DNA of 27,229 nucleotides from positions 1-27,229 of the forward strand of contig FLMG01003529.1 in assembly GCA_900088475.1 (NCBI GenBank), given 5' to 3'. Shown piece after piece: positions 18,206 through 27,229 of the stretch; position 1 is the stretch's first letter; each line of letters begins with the position of its first letter. A program made the position numbers and the translations under genes. The DNA is from Hyphochytrium catenoides (lineage: Eukaryota > Sar > Hyphochytriomycetes > Hyphochytriales > Hyphochytriaceae). The notes beneath the pieces were generated by a model that saw only the letters and a program-made list of their open reading frames with translations, was not told the DNA's origin and did no database searches.

Positions 18206-20868
18206 TGCCTACGTAGAGCCGTCACAAGTATCCATTGTCTCAGATTGACCTTTAATCCATTGTTCCCGACCATGATAGTATTCAGTGAGGCGCTGAGATG
18301 TCCTTAATAGAGTCAATCTTCACTATGTCAAACTGAAGGGCTTAGTAGACCATCAGACCTCATCTGGTCCCAACGCCAGTCAGCATGTCGGTAGTGGCAC
18401 TTTTTCCGACGACAAGAACAGAAAGGCAATAAAGTCCTGATGTCTTCAAGCGCGCTTTTCCGACAAGAGAACCAAGCAAACGACGTGGCTGGTAGGAGTA
18501 GGAGAGAACTGATATGGGAACAAGAGGTTAACCCAGAAGAGGAACAGACAACAAGGCTCGCCTCTGAATCTTGCTGACCACCTGATAAGGGTTATTATAC
18601 ACAGGCCAAACACCTGAAAAGATGGGATGTAATCTGGATCGTTTTCGTAAGGGACCCTATAACCTAAAGCCCTAGCCAGCTCATAAAAGAAACAACCTGG
18701 TCACGTGATCCTGTCGTCATACATAACGACGGTGTCAACTGGCATTTTTAACGATGGACACGGGACCAGGCACGACAAAACGTGCAAGCATCATCAGTTA
18801 CAGAGGGCAATGAAACTCATGTCCTTATTAGTGCTATCGGCCGGTGGCCCAGAGACTCGAGGCAAGCTAGTCTTGGAGAGAGGCTTCTTTGGCCGCTTTA
18901 TGTCAGCAACGTTATCTACCTTGTTACCGGATGGCCAGATAAGGCTCTTACAATATACGTAGGACGAGGAAAGGGGCCAAACGATATGCTAAGTAAGCGT
19001 ACAATGACTCTCGTGCTGTGACTAGGGGCTCCTTCCTGTTCCCTCCTATGGCTGCATCGTATCAGCACTTTTCCTTCTTCCGTGACCTGCAATTTTATTA
19101 GCCTCCGCGTCGACCCTTGTAGACCACCTACCACTTCTGTCATTTGTCATTTCTAGTCCGATGAGACAAGGACCCATCTAAATCCAGCAGCTCATGGACC
19201 ATTGTTGGCTTCTTCACTGTTGTTCGGACATACCGATGAAGATTTACGTCCCACTTTGCTGAGCTGATGATCACCTGACGCTCCTGCCTGAGAAACTAAC
19301 CGAGTTCTCTCAAGACCGACTTTTGATAAGGTCCTCAGCCTGCTGCTATTGGCGCCGCTTTCTCAGGTTTCCTCCCCCGGACACTGGGCAAAAGAGTTTA
19401 GCTCTGCATGACACGTAAACTAAGATGAAAAGTAGCTTTTCGAGCAAGAGGAATGACCCGTCACCACTGCCCTTTACTACCTCCCTGCATCGGTGGACGG
19501 TGAGGCTTTTCTCTCTAGCACAGTCGAACGAATAGTGAGCGTCGTAACACCAACAGAAACTAGATTTCTACACGACGCTCACAGACACCAGGATGCACCC
19601 TGGTCCCGCTTCCCCGTTCCTTTCTTATGTCCTGACATTATTCTTGTCATTATTCAGTCCGGATCTGCTGCATCTATGGATGACGCATCACAAGGAGCTC
19701 CTTTTCAATGTTGCGACTAGGTCATGTGTCATGTATGTCGCCCTAAAGGACGGCTTGTAGCTTGTAATGAGGTAACTCCTACAGCGTCCCCGGTGCTGGT
19801 AGGCTGTCTCTGCTACGTGTTTCTAACTTCCGCCTTCCCAGTGTCCAGAGCGCACTAGGAATGCCTACACTAATTAATAAGACTTATTTCTACCGTTTTG
19901 GCTTATATGGCGAGGAAGCACCTACTCTTTCAGATAAGACTGGATTCTGCACAATTGATAATGATCTATGGACTCCCCAAAGGCACAAGGCTTTTCCAAC
20001 TGAAGAACATCTTAGTCTTTCGGCTAGCTTCCATGGACGACTGCAGGTAGTTCTATCGTGGTTATTGACGAGAGGACAGTGGTGATGGGAAAGGAAGGAA
20101 GGAAAAGGCACGGAAGACATTCAGTGCAGCTCGAGGCCAGACAATGGCTTGCTGTCCTGTCCCAAGGACGCGCGGCCTGGCCTGGCTTCACTGGATTTTG
20201 CTCATCCAAGGAATCACCTTACCATGTCACCTTGGCTATGGAAATATTCCGTCAAGGCACAATATGAAAGCTTCCAAAACCAAGCGCGTACATCCGTTTT
20301 AGGAACGTTCATATATCAGATAAGGAAAATGTAGAGGTTACTTATTACGAATTTAACAATACCTTATATCTTTCGGAAAGAAATCTTCGGGTTTGTGTGA
20401 AGGTTACATCGCCAGCACTGACAGATTTTTTAGCAGATTCTTTTGGGGGTAGAAACTGAAACTGTTGATGGCACGGTCGCCACAGCTATTGGTCCGCCCA
20501 TCCTACGACTAACCAGCTCTCAAGGCTCAGCCCGAGGCTGGCCCTCAACAGGAAAGAGAAAGTACCTGTACAGGTGGGAGAAAGTGAATGTCATGTTGAC
20601 GCAACGGCATTGTTGCACTGTCGCTCAATAATAATATCAGGGGTTATTCTTACTTCCCTTCAGTCCTATCTGTATTGACACTTGTGGGGAGGATCCAGCG
20701 CCACAAACCTCCACACTCCGCTTCATCCGCAAGCCCAAAGGAATGCAGGGCCAAACCCAAACAAAACACCCCTGTTTTCCTTGAGGTCCTTCCCTCTATG
20801 GTGATGGAAAAACTGAGACCTACGGCGACAGGAACTTCAACCATTCACCAACTGATGCCATAAGACAG

Positions 20869-20876
20869 TATAAAAG
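20869..20876 (+). promoter_or_regulatory. TATA-box-like sequence
   Basis: TATAAAAG occurs on the + strand about 770 bp upstream of the phosphodiesterase start codon. It could serve that gene if there is a long 5' UTR or a 5' UTR intron. It is a short motif with no independent support. Confidence 0.15.
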
Positions 20877-21642
20877 CTAGGCCTACTCTAGGTTGTCCCA
20901 GCCGCAAGCGCCACCATACATTACTTTATTAGGCGAAAGAGAGTGTACTTTCCTTTGGCTTTCCTCTTCTGTGTATATTAAAGCCATTGATTGTTAGTGT
21001 AGGAGCGTTCTAAAAGCACTAAGAAATCTGGTGAGGGACCCTCAGAAACCACCATTCCGCACCCATCCAGATATGTGCGCACAATCTCTACGCTACTGTT
21101 TAGCATCTATTAGGAGGTGCGCTTGGGAAGGACTTGGGTCGTTCTACAAGAAAAGGTTGCCCGAATATTAACTATTGGATTTCCTCTATGGATTGGACCA
21201 TAAACCAGTCCGCACCTTCCGTGCATCATTCTGTCTTGTGATTCGATGATTGCTGGCAGCACCTGTACCCGTGCGACCTGGACGAAAGAAGCTTCATCTG
21301 CAGATTTCTGCTCATTTATCGACTTCTGAGTCTTCATCACAAGCATCGCAAAGCCTTCTGCTAAGCCGAGAAGAGAGAGAGTCTGAAGCCACGCCACTAG
21401 ATTAACAAGAAATCAGCAATAGTATACCAGAACTCCAGAGTTGTCCTATTGCAGCAGTCGTAAGGATAAGAGGACTCATTGTGAAGGCGCTTCGACATTG
21501 GGAATGCTGAGGAGCATACCGCTAGAGATAAACTCTTATTCTGTGGACACCTGACACGACTATGCTGGGTCTGTGGCATTGAGGAAGTTTCCCAGGACCT
21601 TGCAACATACGCTGTTTTGACCTCGTTGTACACGGTCAACTG

Positions 21643-22821
21643 ATGGAAGTAAGCCCCATGGCAAAAACTTGCCTTCCCGCTTCATTTGTACGGGGACGGT
21701 CGTTCACCCGGCAGGACGGGATGGTGCTTCGGACGGGCTCTTATAACGAACTCGTGGAAGCGCAGAACTCCAAAGCGCTTCGCCACAAGAGGAGATCTAA
21801 CCAGGCTCACAGCGAGAGGTGCATGGAGCTCACAGAGCCCGTGAATCTGTCGGTGTTGAACAGCGCCACCTACAGAGCAACGAGCAAGCAGACAAGGCGG
21901 CAGAAGCTCCTTGCTCAGTCTTGTTATTGGAGCTTCAACGCGAACAGTATCTGCTTCTGTGATGCTGTTTTCCTTGTGACAAGCATCTTAGAGACCTACA
22001 CGATTGTCCAAAACAAGCACATGCCGCTCACCTTCTTAAGAGACCTGGCCACCGACATTTTAGAGAGCTATCAACCGGTGAAGTATCACAACTGGATCCA
22101 TGCGGTAGACGTCTTCGTACGGACTCACGCAGTCATGTCCAGCAATTCAACATCGTCAGCGCTGACTGATGTTGAAAAGTTCGCCCTGGCAGTCGCTGCT
22201 TTGGTGCACGATGTAGACCATCCTGGACATGATAATCTCTATGAGCGAAGGACATCATCTTCACGCTCTATGGAGTGCAACGGCCATTCCGTGCTAGAGC
22301 GCCATCATTTATCCTTTGGCATGTCAATACTACGCAGACATGGCCTGGCGGCGTTTTTCACAGAGTCAGAGTACGAAGTGTTCACCGATATATTGCGACA
22401 CGGCATCTTATGCACGGATATGGCACATCACGGCTGTGTGCTCAGTGCCATTCAGCTAGAGCCCTCTCAGACATGCAGTACCAAAGATCTCGCGGGTGCA
22501 ATTCTACATGCAGCAGACATTGGTGCACAATGTCTTCCCACCGAGGTGGCGCGGGTCTTTGAACAACGGGTCTTAGATGAGTTTAGAGCTCAATCTGCCA
22601 AGGAAATGATGCTTGGCCTGGCTCCGTCTATGGTGTACTTGGACGACCAAGAGAAGACTCTAAAGTCTCAATTATCTTTTATTAACCTCTACGTCTTGCC
22701 CATCTGGGATGCTCTCCAGCGCCTGGTAGGAGGTATGGAACAGCCACTCGAGAACCTAAGAGCCAATGCAAAGCTTGCCGAGCAGGCGATAATGGGCTTG
22801 GACTCAGAAGGACAAGAGTAA
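21643..22821 (+). CDS. Class I 3',5'-cyclic-nucleotide phosphodiesterase, single exon
   Basis: This enzyme hydrolyses cAMP and/or cGMP to the 5' monophosphate and so ends cyclic-nucleotide signals. The 392-aa protein contains the whole PDEase_I catalytic domain: YHNWIHAVDV (Y148, catalytic H149, metal ligand H153), HDVDHPG (metal ligands H189, D190), HAADIGAQ (H289, metal ligand D292) and KSQLSFI with the invariant nucleotide-binding glutamine Q343. The spacings match characterised PDEs. HAADIGAQ replaces the more usual ADLS-type sequence. No GAF domain or clear membrane segment lies in the N-terminal about 100 residues. The frame is open upstream to a TGA at 21580, with no further ATG between, so 21643 is the first start unless an upstream exon splices in. 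Residues about 29-42 resemble the segment after the H-loop of ABC transporters, which may be coincidence. The absence of introns contrasts with its neighbours. Substrate preference cannot be read from sequence. Confidence 0.94.
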   Translation: MEVSPMAKTCLPASFVRGRSFTRQDGMVLRTGSYNELVEAQNSKALRHKRRSNQAHSERCMELTEPVNLSVLNSATYRATSKQTRRQKLLAQSCYWSFNANSICFCDAVFLVTSILETYTIVQNKHMPLTFLRDLATDILESYQPVKYHNWIHAVDVFVRTHAVMSSNSTSSALTDVEKFALAVAALVHDVDHPGHDNLYERRTSSSRSMECNGHSVLERHHLSFGMSILRRHGLAAFFTESEYEVFTDILRHGILCTDMAHHGCVLSAIQLEPSQTCSTKDLAGAILHAADIGAQCLPTEVARVFEQRVLDEFRAQSAKEMMLGLAPSMVYLDDQEKTLKSQLSFINLYVLPIWDALQRLVGGMEQPLENLRANAKLAEQAIMGLDSEGQE

Positions 22822-23030
22822 TCGTCACAACTTATTTATTGCCTGGCAGGCTGCTGGACCTATGACTAGGCAGCTTTTTATCCAGTGATCATTGTATTAG
22901 ATAATGGCGTCGCTAGCTGTTGCTGATTCTTCGCTTCTCTACAACTTCCTAGTCGCCTGGGGCGGCGAGTAGCAAGAGAGAGACAAAGTGGACATGTCGA
23001 TGTGTTTTCTAAATCTGTCAGAGGTTAACA

Positions 23031-23223
23031 TTAAACGTGATGAACTTGTGTTTGATCTTCATCACTACCTGGCCTCCCAGCCTTAGCTCTAGGCGCTGCC
23101 TCTTCCCTACCAGCTTTCGGTCTCACAGCAAGAGCAGCCTGTCTTTCTAACGTCTCTGCCTCCTCTCTTTGCATACTTCCTTTCTCTGCCAATCTCTTAG
23201 CCCCCTTAACGTAATGAAGACAG
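23031..23223 (-). other. Candidate terminal exon, minus strand (unassigned)
   Basis: The minus strand reads CLHYVKGAKRLAEKGSM... to a TAA at 23033-23031, about 63 residues, ending with a charged, Ala-rich stretch and DEDQTQVHHV. An acceptor-like TGGTAG lies just before it (AG at 23225-23224). The composition is that of a soluble charged protein and not of the local repeats. A donor-like ACG|GTAAGAG at about 23420 on the same strand would join in phase to this exon (..KRVISRR + CLHYVKG..), but that upstream piece is bounded by a TGA. Family unknown. If real, it is a small gene convergent with the phosphodiesterase. Confidence 0.3.
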
Positions 23224-23631
23224 CTACCAGAGCATGACCTTGATAGACAAGGAGCACTCCATTTGACCAGAGGTTGGGATCAGAGCGAGGTGACATTGCT
23301 CTTCGTTGAATCCCTTCTAAAAGCAGTAAGTCAGCCGCCCGTCCGCTTAGCTTCTTGCCTCATCTATCGCTCTTGCTCGCTTCCCTCTGCCTCTCTCCAT
23401 CACTTCTCACTAGCTCTTACCGTCTGGATATCACTCTCTTGGAGCACTGCTGCTGCTCTTCTTCAGATGAGCGCTTCCCTTTTCGCGATGAAAAGTCTCT
23501 TCGTCATCGGCTTTCTCTGATCCCTTGTCCTGGCTGTGGGAATTACAAGTAGTCTGACTGTAACCTATAGATTACTAAAGGGGATTATCACTTCCCACAA
23601 ACTATTGATAGAAGATGTTTCTTCAAGTGTA

Positions 23632-23773
23632 GAAAAAAACTCTCCAAACGTTTCTGAAGATTATTGCAGATCCGTCAGAGCTCCTTACAGTCTGCCCGGA
23701 GCCTGAAGAGGCCGAAGCTTTGCCATGGAACGCTTGGTATATGAGGTTTATGCCTGATTGGAGTGGAGCGTAA
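23632..23773 (+). other. Candidate terminal exon, plus strand (unassigned)
   Basis: After an acceptor-like TTCAAGTGTAG (AG at 23630-23631) the + strand is open for 46 codons, reading TFLKIIADPSELLTVCPEP and ending NAWYMRFMPDWSGA before a TAA at 23771. It stops 40 bp before the EI24 start codon, so it would have to be the 3' end of another gene very close to EI24, or chance. It overlaps the antisense MAKLRPLQ read, and at most one of the two is likely real. Confidence 0.25.
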
Positions 23774-23813
23774 AAAGTCAGAGCGTAGGGGACTAGAGCC
23801 GCCAGGTGGGGCT

Positions 23814-26800
23814 ATGTCGAAGAGAGTCTACTTTCAGGGAGACCGAAGGGCGCCGTCCTTCACCGGTAATGATGGTCCGCATCCAGCTCCTTTTTCGGAG
23901 AAGATCGAGTTTTTCATACTTGCCTTCTGTGCTGGTCTAAAGGTGCGATGCTTGAAGAAGGAAGGGTGGTTGGTGGGTGACAGTGACTAAGCCTACGTCA
24001 CTCTGCCTGCTTACATAGGACGCGATCTCCTTCAATCTAATCATTAGTTTCTTTACCCGGAGCGGCGCGATTAGACTGTGCACACTCAAGGTTGATGAAA
24101 GCAAGCGGTGGTGAATGCCACCAGCATACTTACTTGCTAGAATGCTCACCATTCCTGATATCTCGTCATACATATTTGTCTTCTGCCTTGCGCTTAGGCA
24201 TCGTGCCCTTGACGTCGTGCACTCGTCCCGCTATCCTCTTCCTCTTGTCCCACCTCTTCTCTCTCTTTCTACCCGAATGTCTCTCCCTACAATCTGTCTA
24301 ATGTACATCTATGCGCCCTTCCGCAGTGCGTGGTGCTCAATGGACTCATCTTCCTGGGAAGCATTTTCTTCTTTCGTCAAGCTATTCTGCCACTCATCCA
24401 CGTGCTAGGCCATGCTCTGCAGACACAAAGGTAAGGGGTCATTTATACATTAAGCTAATGGGAGGAAGGTGAATAAGGCTTCATGGTAGAGGGAGTGACT
24501 GCCTCAGGACTATGTCGACGGGAAACGTGAGAAAGGAGAGAAAAAGAAAGAAAGAAAGAACGATGTGATAAGGCTGAGGAGAGATCTGGAGAACAGCGAT
24601 TACATAGGCCTTCTAGATAGTGCAACTGCCTTTCCAAGGCAGAAAGCTGTTTGAGAAGAAAAGAAGAGACCATCAACTCACTGGGATCTTCGGATTTCTT
24701 ATTCGCAGAGAAGACAGCAAAAGCGATGTCACTACTATCATTAACTGGGTCGTGTATGGAATTTATCAGGTAAGCTACGTGCTAAGAGATAGGGGAAAGA
24801 AACGGGGGGAGAGAGAGAGAAATAGCAACCGAGCTGAGCTCCGCCACACAACGAAGGAGAGAGAGAGAGCAAGAGGGACCGATAGTATCGAGGAAGAGAG
24901 GGACTGCTAAATGACATACATTGACAATGGCCTATCTCTGTTTGCGCTATCCGCTACTGTTAGTGTTAGAATGTCTCCATCCTGATCTCTTGCTCTCTAT
25001 TCAAGAGTCCCTGACTTTCTCCTTCCAGTTCTTGTGGATCTATCCAATCTATTGCATCAGCTTTATTTTGAACACCATCTGGTACCAGGAGATAGCAGAT
25101 CAAGGTGAGCAGTCTCTCCTCTTTCGCCTCTCACGCCATCCTCCCCTCAGGTGTCCTTACTATTGCTGTTCCCCTTCTCTCTTACCTGTATCTATTGCGC
25201 CTTCCTCATCTCCTCTTCATTATTGAGCGTGTTAGATCCCTTCTTGTCATTTACCTGACGCTTGCCCTTGAGATCACCGCCTCAATGTTGTCACTTTGCT
25301 CTTGTCATAGCCTACGCCATCCAGCATGGAAAGCCAGCAAGCACGAACGTCAAGGATATGATCAGGTCAGCCAATACGGCTAGCGACTGCCGCTAGTACT
25401 CACTTTCGAGCTTGCTTTTTGGTCCTTTCGACCAGCTCCATACTCGTCCTTTCTTCTGCTCTATTTGCTGTGTCCTGGTTTCATAATCTTGCGCTCTCTC
25501 TATACATATATACACAGAGATGAAGTCTACCGAAGCCTTCTCGTTGCTAGCCTCTTGTTTATGGTAAGAGAAAAACGTTCTTCTCTCACATCCTCAGCCT
25601 CGCTCCTTGTGGCCTTTAGCATTATTCGTCGACTCTTCTGGTCCTGTCCTTTCTTGTCTCCTTGCCCTTTATTCGTCCTTCTCTAGGCAACTTTATGAAT
25701 GACATGGCTTCCGTGGCTTTCTTGGCGTTAGTGACATTAGTCTCTTGCTCCCTTCACTTTCCTCTATCGGGTAACATCTATCGTTGTACTATCTAATTTG
25801 TTTACAGCGTTAGACCTCCTTCTCCAGGTTGCCTCTACGTCCTATGTTACTGAATGCTGATGGGCTCTTTTCTGCTTCTATTCTCTGGCTTTGTCGTGCA
25901 GCTCTTCCTTATGCATCTGGTTCCCATCGTGGGTCCAGTCATCAGCTTCATCTTCCTGAGGTATGAGAGGTCTACATGGTGGCGACATCTTTACGCGCTA
26001 TTCCTCGCTCTTCTCTCCCGGGACACTTCCAAGTCCCCTTATATTGAAACTGCCTCTGCCAGAGGGATCTTGGTGATCTTGGTTTTTGATTAGTCCGGCT
26101 AACTCTTTGTTTCTGTCTCTGCTGACTCGGTAAGCTGGTTATACTCCCTGTATGCCTTCGAGTATACCTGGACAGCACATGGTTGGAGCTTGGATAAGCG
26201 GTTGACATACCTAGAGAAGAACTGGTACAGCGCGGTCGTCGCAAGCTTACTTCTTCGCTGCTTTAACCTATCCTTCCTCGAAAGTCTCTCTCCTTTCTGT
26301 CCCTGTGTCTCTCTGCTTACGTTTGGTCTATCGTTTCGGCACGCTTTTGGTTGCCTCTCACACCAAATAAAGGAATCTCTCACATTCTTTGAAGGGCCTT
26401 CTTTGCAGGTTTCGGGAGCCCTTGCACATTAGCCACCTTCTTCTCTGAGAAGTTCGTAAGCGTGGGAGTGTACGCTGTACTCTTTCCTTTGGTAAACGTT
26501 TACTCTTCTTATTTTTGAGTGAGTCTGGAGAGTAACGCTTTCTCTTTTTCTTTGGACTCTCGCGGAACTTCCTTTCGATCTTTCGCCGATCTTCTATTTG
26601 GAAGTTTCTATTGCTTGCCATTCGAAGCAACCCTCCGCAGATAAGCACTGCTTCCTCCTACCAAGGGTCAAAGTTACCAATATTCAGGTATGTGCTTTAT
26701 CCTTGCTGATATCCTCTCGGCTCGCCTGTCTTCTCTCTTTTCTCACACACTCTTTCTCCTCCCTCTCCCCCACTCCTCCTCTGCTATCTCTCTCTTCCTC

Positions 26801-27229
26801 TCTCTCTATGTTCTCTCCCTCTCCCCCCAAAAGTCTCTCCCCCCTCGCATTCTATCTCTTTGTCCGAATGTCTCTTCCTTGTCTCTTGTGTCTCTGCCGC
26901 GTTCTCTCATGTTTTCTCTCTCTGTTCCCTCTCTCTGTCTCTGCGTTATCTTCCTGTCATCCTTGGTGGCTGTCTACGTACCCTCAATCACTTCTTTTCA
27001 CCGTCCTGTGACTCTCATGTCTTGCAATGACGTCTTCTCTCTCTCTCCCTTGCTTTCTTCTCCGTCACTCGTCTCTCTCGTGGCTCCCTCCCTCACCATT
27101 ATGTGCAACTCCTCCACCCTGATCTACAGATATCCCAAGTGGATGACAAACAAGCTGTTGGCCCTGTTGGGCTCCACCAGCGGACTAAACAAGCGCATAA
27201 GGATCACTAAGCATCTGCAGCAGCGACAG
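23814..27229 (+). CDS. EI24: EI24 / EPG-4-like ER membrane protein, 12 exons visible, 3' end beyond window
   Basis: EI24 (EPG-4 in nematodes) is a multi-pass ER membrane protein needed for autophagosome maturation in animals. Exons: 23814-23942, 24019-24090, 24327-24430, 24709-24769, 25029-25104, 25311-25365, 25518-25563, 25902-25960, 26135-26224, 26395-26491, 26605-26687, and 27130 to the window end. All joins are GT-AG and in phase, giving 324 residues so far with no stop. Family signatures: hydrophobic NGLIFLGSIFFF (about 72-83), NTIWYQEIAD (137-146, compare NAIWFQDIAD in human), WLYSLYAFEYTW (202-213), LTYLEKNWAFFAGFG (224-238) and AVLFPLFLLLAI. Several helices (about 69-90, 112-140, 170-208, 232-250, 255-269) fit a multi-pass protein. 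The ATG at 23814 has G at -3; its frame is open a further 69 bp upstream without another ATG. Introns run from 76 to 442 bp. The least certain junction is exon 9 to 10 (TG|GTACAG, GAAG|GGCC), chosen because it preserves the family sequence. Confidence 0.93.
24806..24900. repeat. (GA)n-rich stretch in EI24 intron 4
   Basis: GA runs at about 24808-24824 and 24855-24870 with intervening purine-rich sequence lie inside the intron between exons 4 and 5. Here the sense strand is purine-rich, an exception to the (CT)n orientation of most introns in the window. Confidence 0.75.
26740..27070. repeat. Pyrimidine-rich (CT)n block in EI24 intron 11
   Basis: The last visible intron (26688-27129) is mostly TCTCTC, CCCTCTC and TTCTCTC on the + strand, the sense strand of EI24. 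It leads into the acceptor CTACAG at 27129. Protein reads through it are Ser-Leu repeats and not a gene. Confidence 0.85.

Larger units (their letters stand above)
17132..21642. other. 4.5-kb region between divergent genes, no gene identified
   Basis: This region separates the start of the SRCR-EXO gene (minus) from the phosphodiesterase start (plus) and should contain both promoters. Open segments of 60-95 codons occur on both strands. On the + strand these are about 17301-17576, 18782-19021, 19493-19720 and 19861-20085 (the last with a donor-like CAG|GTAGTT near 20046). On the minus strand they are 18916-19143, 21110-21397 and 21397-21639. None shows a family motif or joins convincingly to another. 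They may be exons of an unfamiliar gene, old mobile-element remnants or chance. No tRNA or rRNA was seen. Confidence 0.45.
22822..23813. other. Intergenic region between phosphodiesterase and EI24 genes with unassigned exon-like pieces
   Basis: The first about 200 bp hold the phosphodiesterase 3' flank. The rest is unusually open on both strands, and two pieces are listed separately. A further minus-strand piece starts with ATG at 23725 (MAKLRPLQAPG) and reaches a donor-like CT|GTAAGG. A + strand read near 23500-23550 ends RLSLIPCPGCGNYK, reminiscent of a CxxC metal site. I cannot build a consistent gene from these. Confidence 0.35.

Noticed and set aside
23460-23552. Ribosomal protein bL32-like CPGCGNYK on the + strand
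   Set aside because: Only one CxxC and a few residues match. The second Cys pair and the basic N-terminus of bL32 are not found nearby.
25972-26648. Minus-strand basic frames over the EI24 gene
   Set aside because: They are antisense to EI24 exons and introns and their composition mirrors pyrimidine-rich introns.
1-27229. CRISPR arrays, tRNA, rRNA, bacterial operons or riboswitches
   Set aside because: None seen. The repeats are eukaryotic microsatellites, and no cloverleaf-like or rRNA-like sequence was recognised by eye.

Overview
This is nuclear DNA of a eukaryote. It has multi-exon genes with GT-AG introns, large single-exon genes, and dense (GA)n/(CT)n microsatellites. I cannot name the species. 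The mix is unusual: an SRCR domain (animals, green algae, apicomplexans), EXORDIUM/phosphate-induced-1 (EXO/PHI-1) domains best known from plants, a DDE-type transposase-like protein resembling ones common in sponge and cnidarian genomes, and ordinary eukaryotic housekeeping genes. An alga, another protist or an early-branching holozoan all fit. The intact eRF1 stop-recognition motifs and the TAA/TAG stops used by the best gene models point to the standard genetic code.

Layout. (1) 723-4051, minus: complete eight-exon gene for translation release factor eRF1 (447 aa); its introns and 5' flank are full of (GA)n on the + strand, i.e. (CT)n in the transcript. (2) About 5.0-10.5 kb: a transposon-like region with a 1039-aa single-exon DDE-type transposase-like protein on the minus strand, flanked by broken open frames on the + strand and one exon-like open segment on the minus strand. 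(3) 10573-17131, minus: the centrepiece, a five-exon gene for a predicted 1644-aa type I membrane protein: signal peptide, one SRCR domain, four tandem EXO/PHI-1 domains, a juxtamembrane region, one transmembrane helix and a 75-residue cytoplasmic tail. Its fourth intron holds the window's only assembly gap. (4) 17.1-21.6 kb: no gene I can identify, with short degenerate repeats and scattered open segments. (5) 21643-22821, plus: a single-exon class I cyclic-nucleotide phosphodiesterase (392 aa). (6) 22.8-23.8 kb: short exon-like open segments on both strands, unassigned. (7) 23814 to the window end, plus: twelve visible small exons of an EI24/EPG-4-like ER membrane protein; the 3' end lies outside the window.

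The genes do not form an operon or an obvious pathway. The strongest candidate for something undescribed is the SRCR-(EXO)4-TM protein, built like a cell-surface receptor or surface enzyme. EXO domains 1 and 3 keep an HExxE motif, while domains 2 and 4 have lost it. Exon boundaries were derived by hand from reading frame, splice consensus and similarity to remembered families; no search or transcript data were used.
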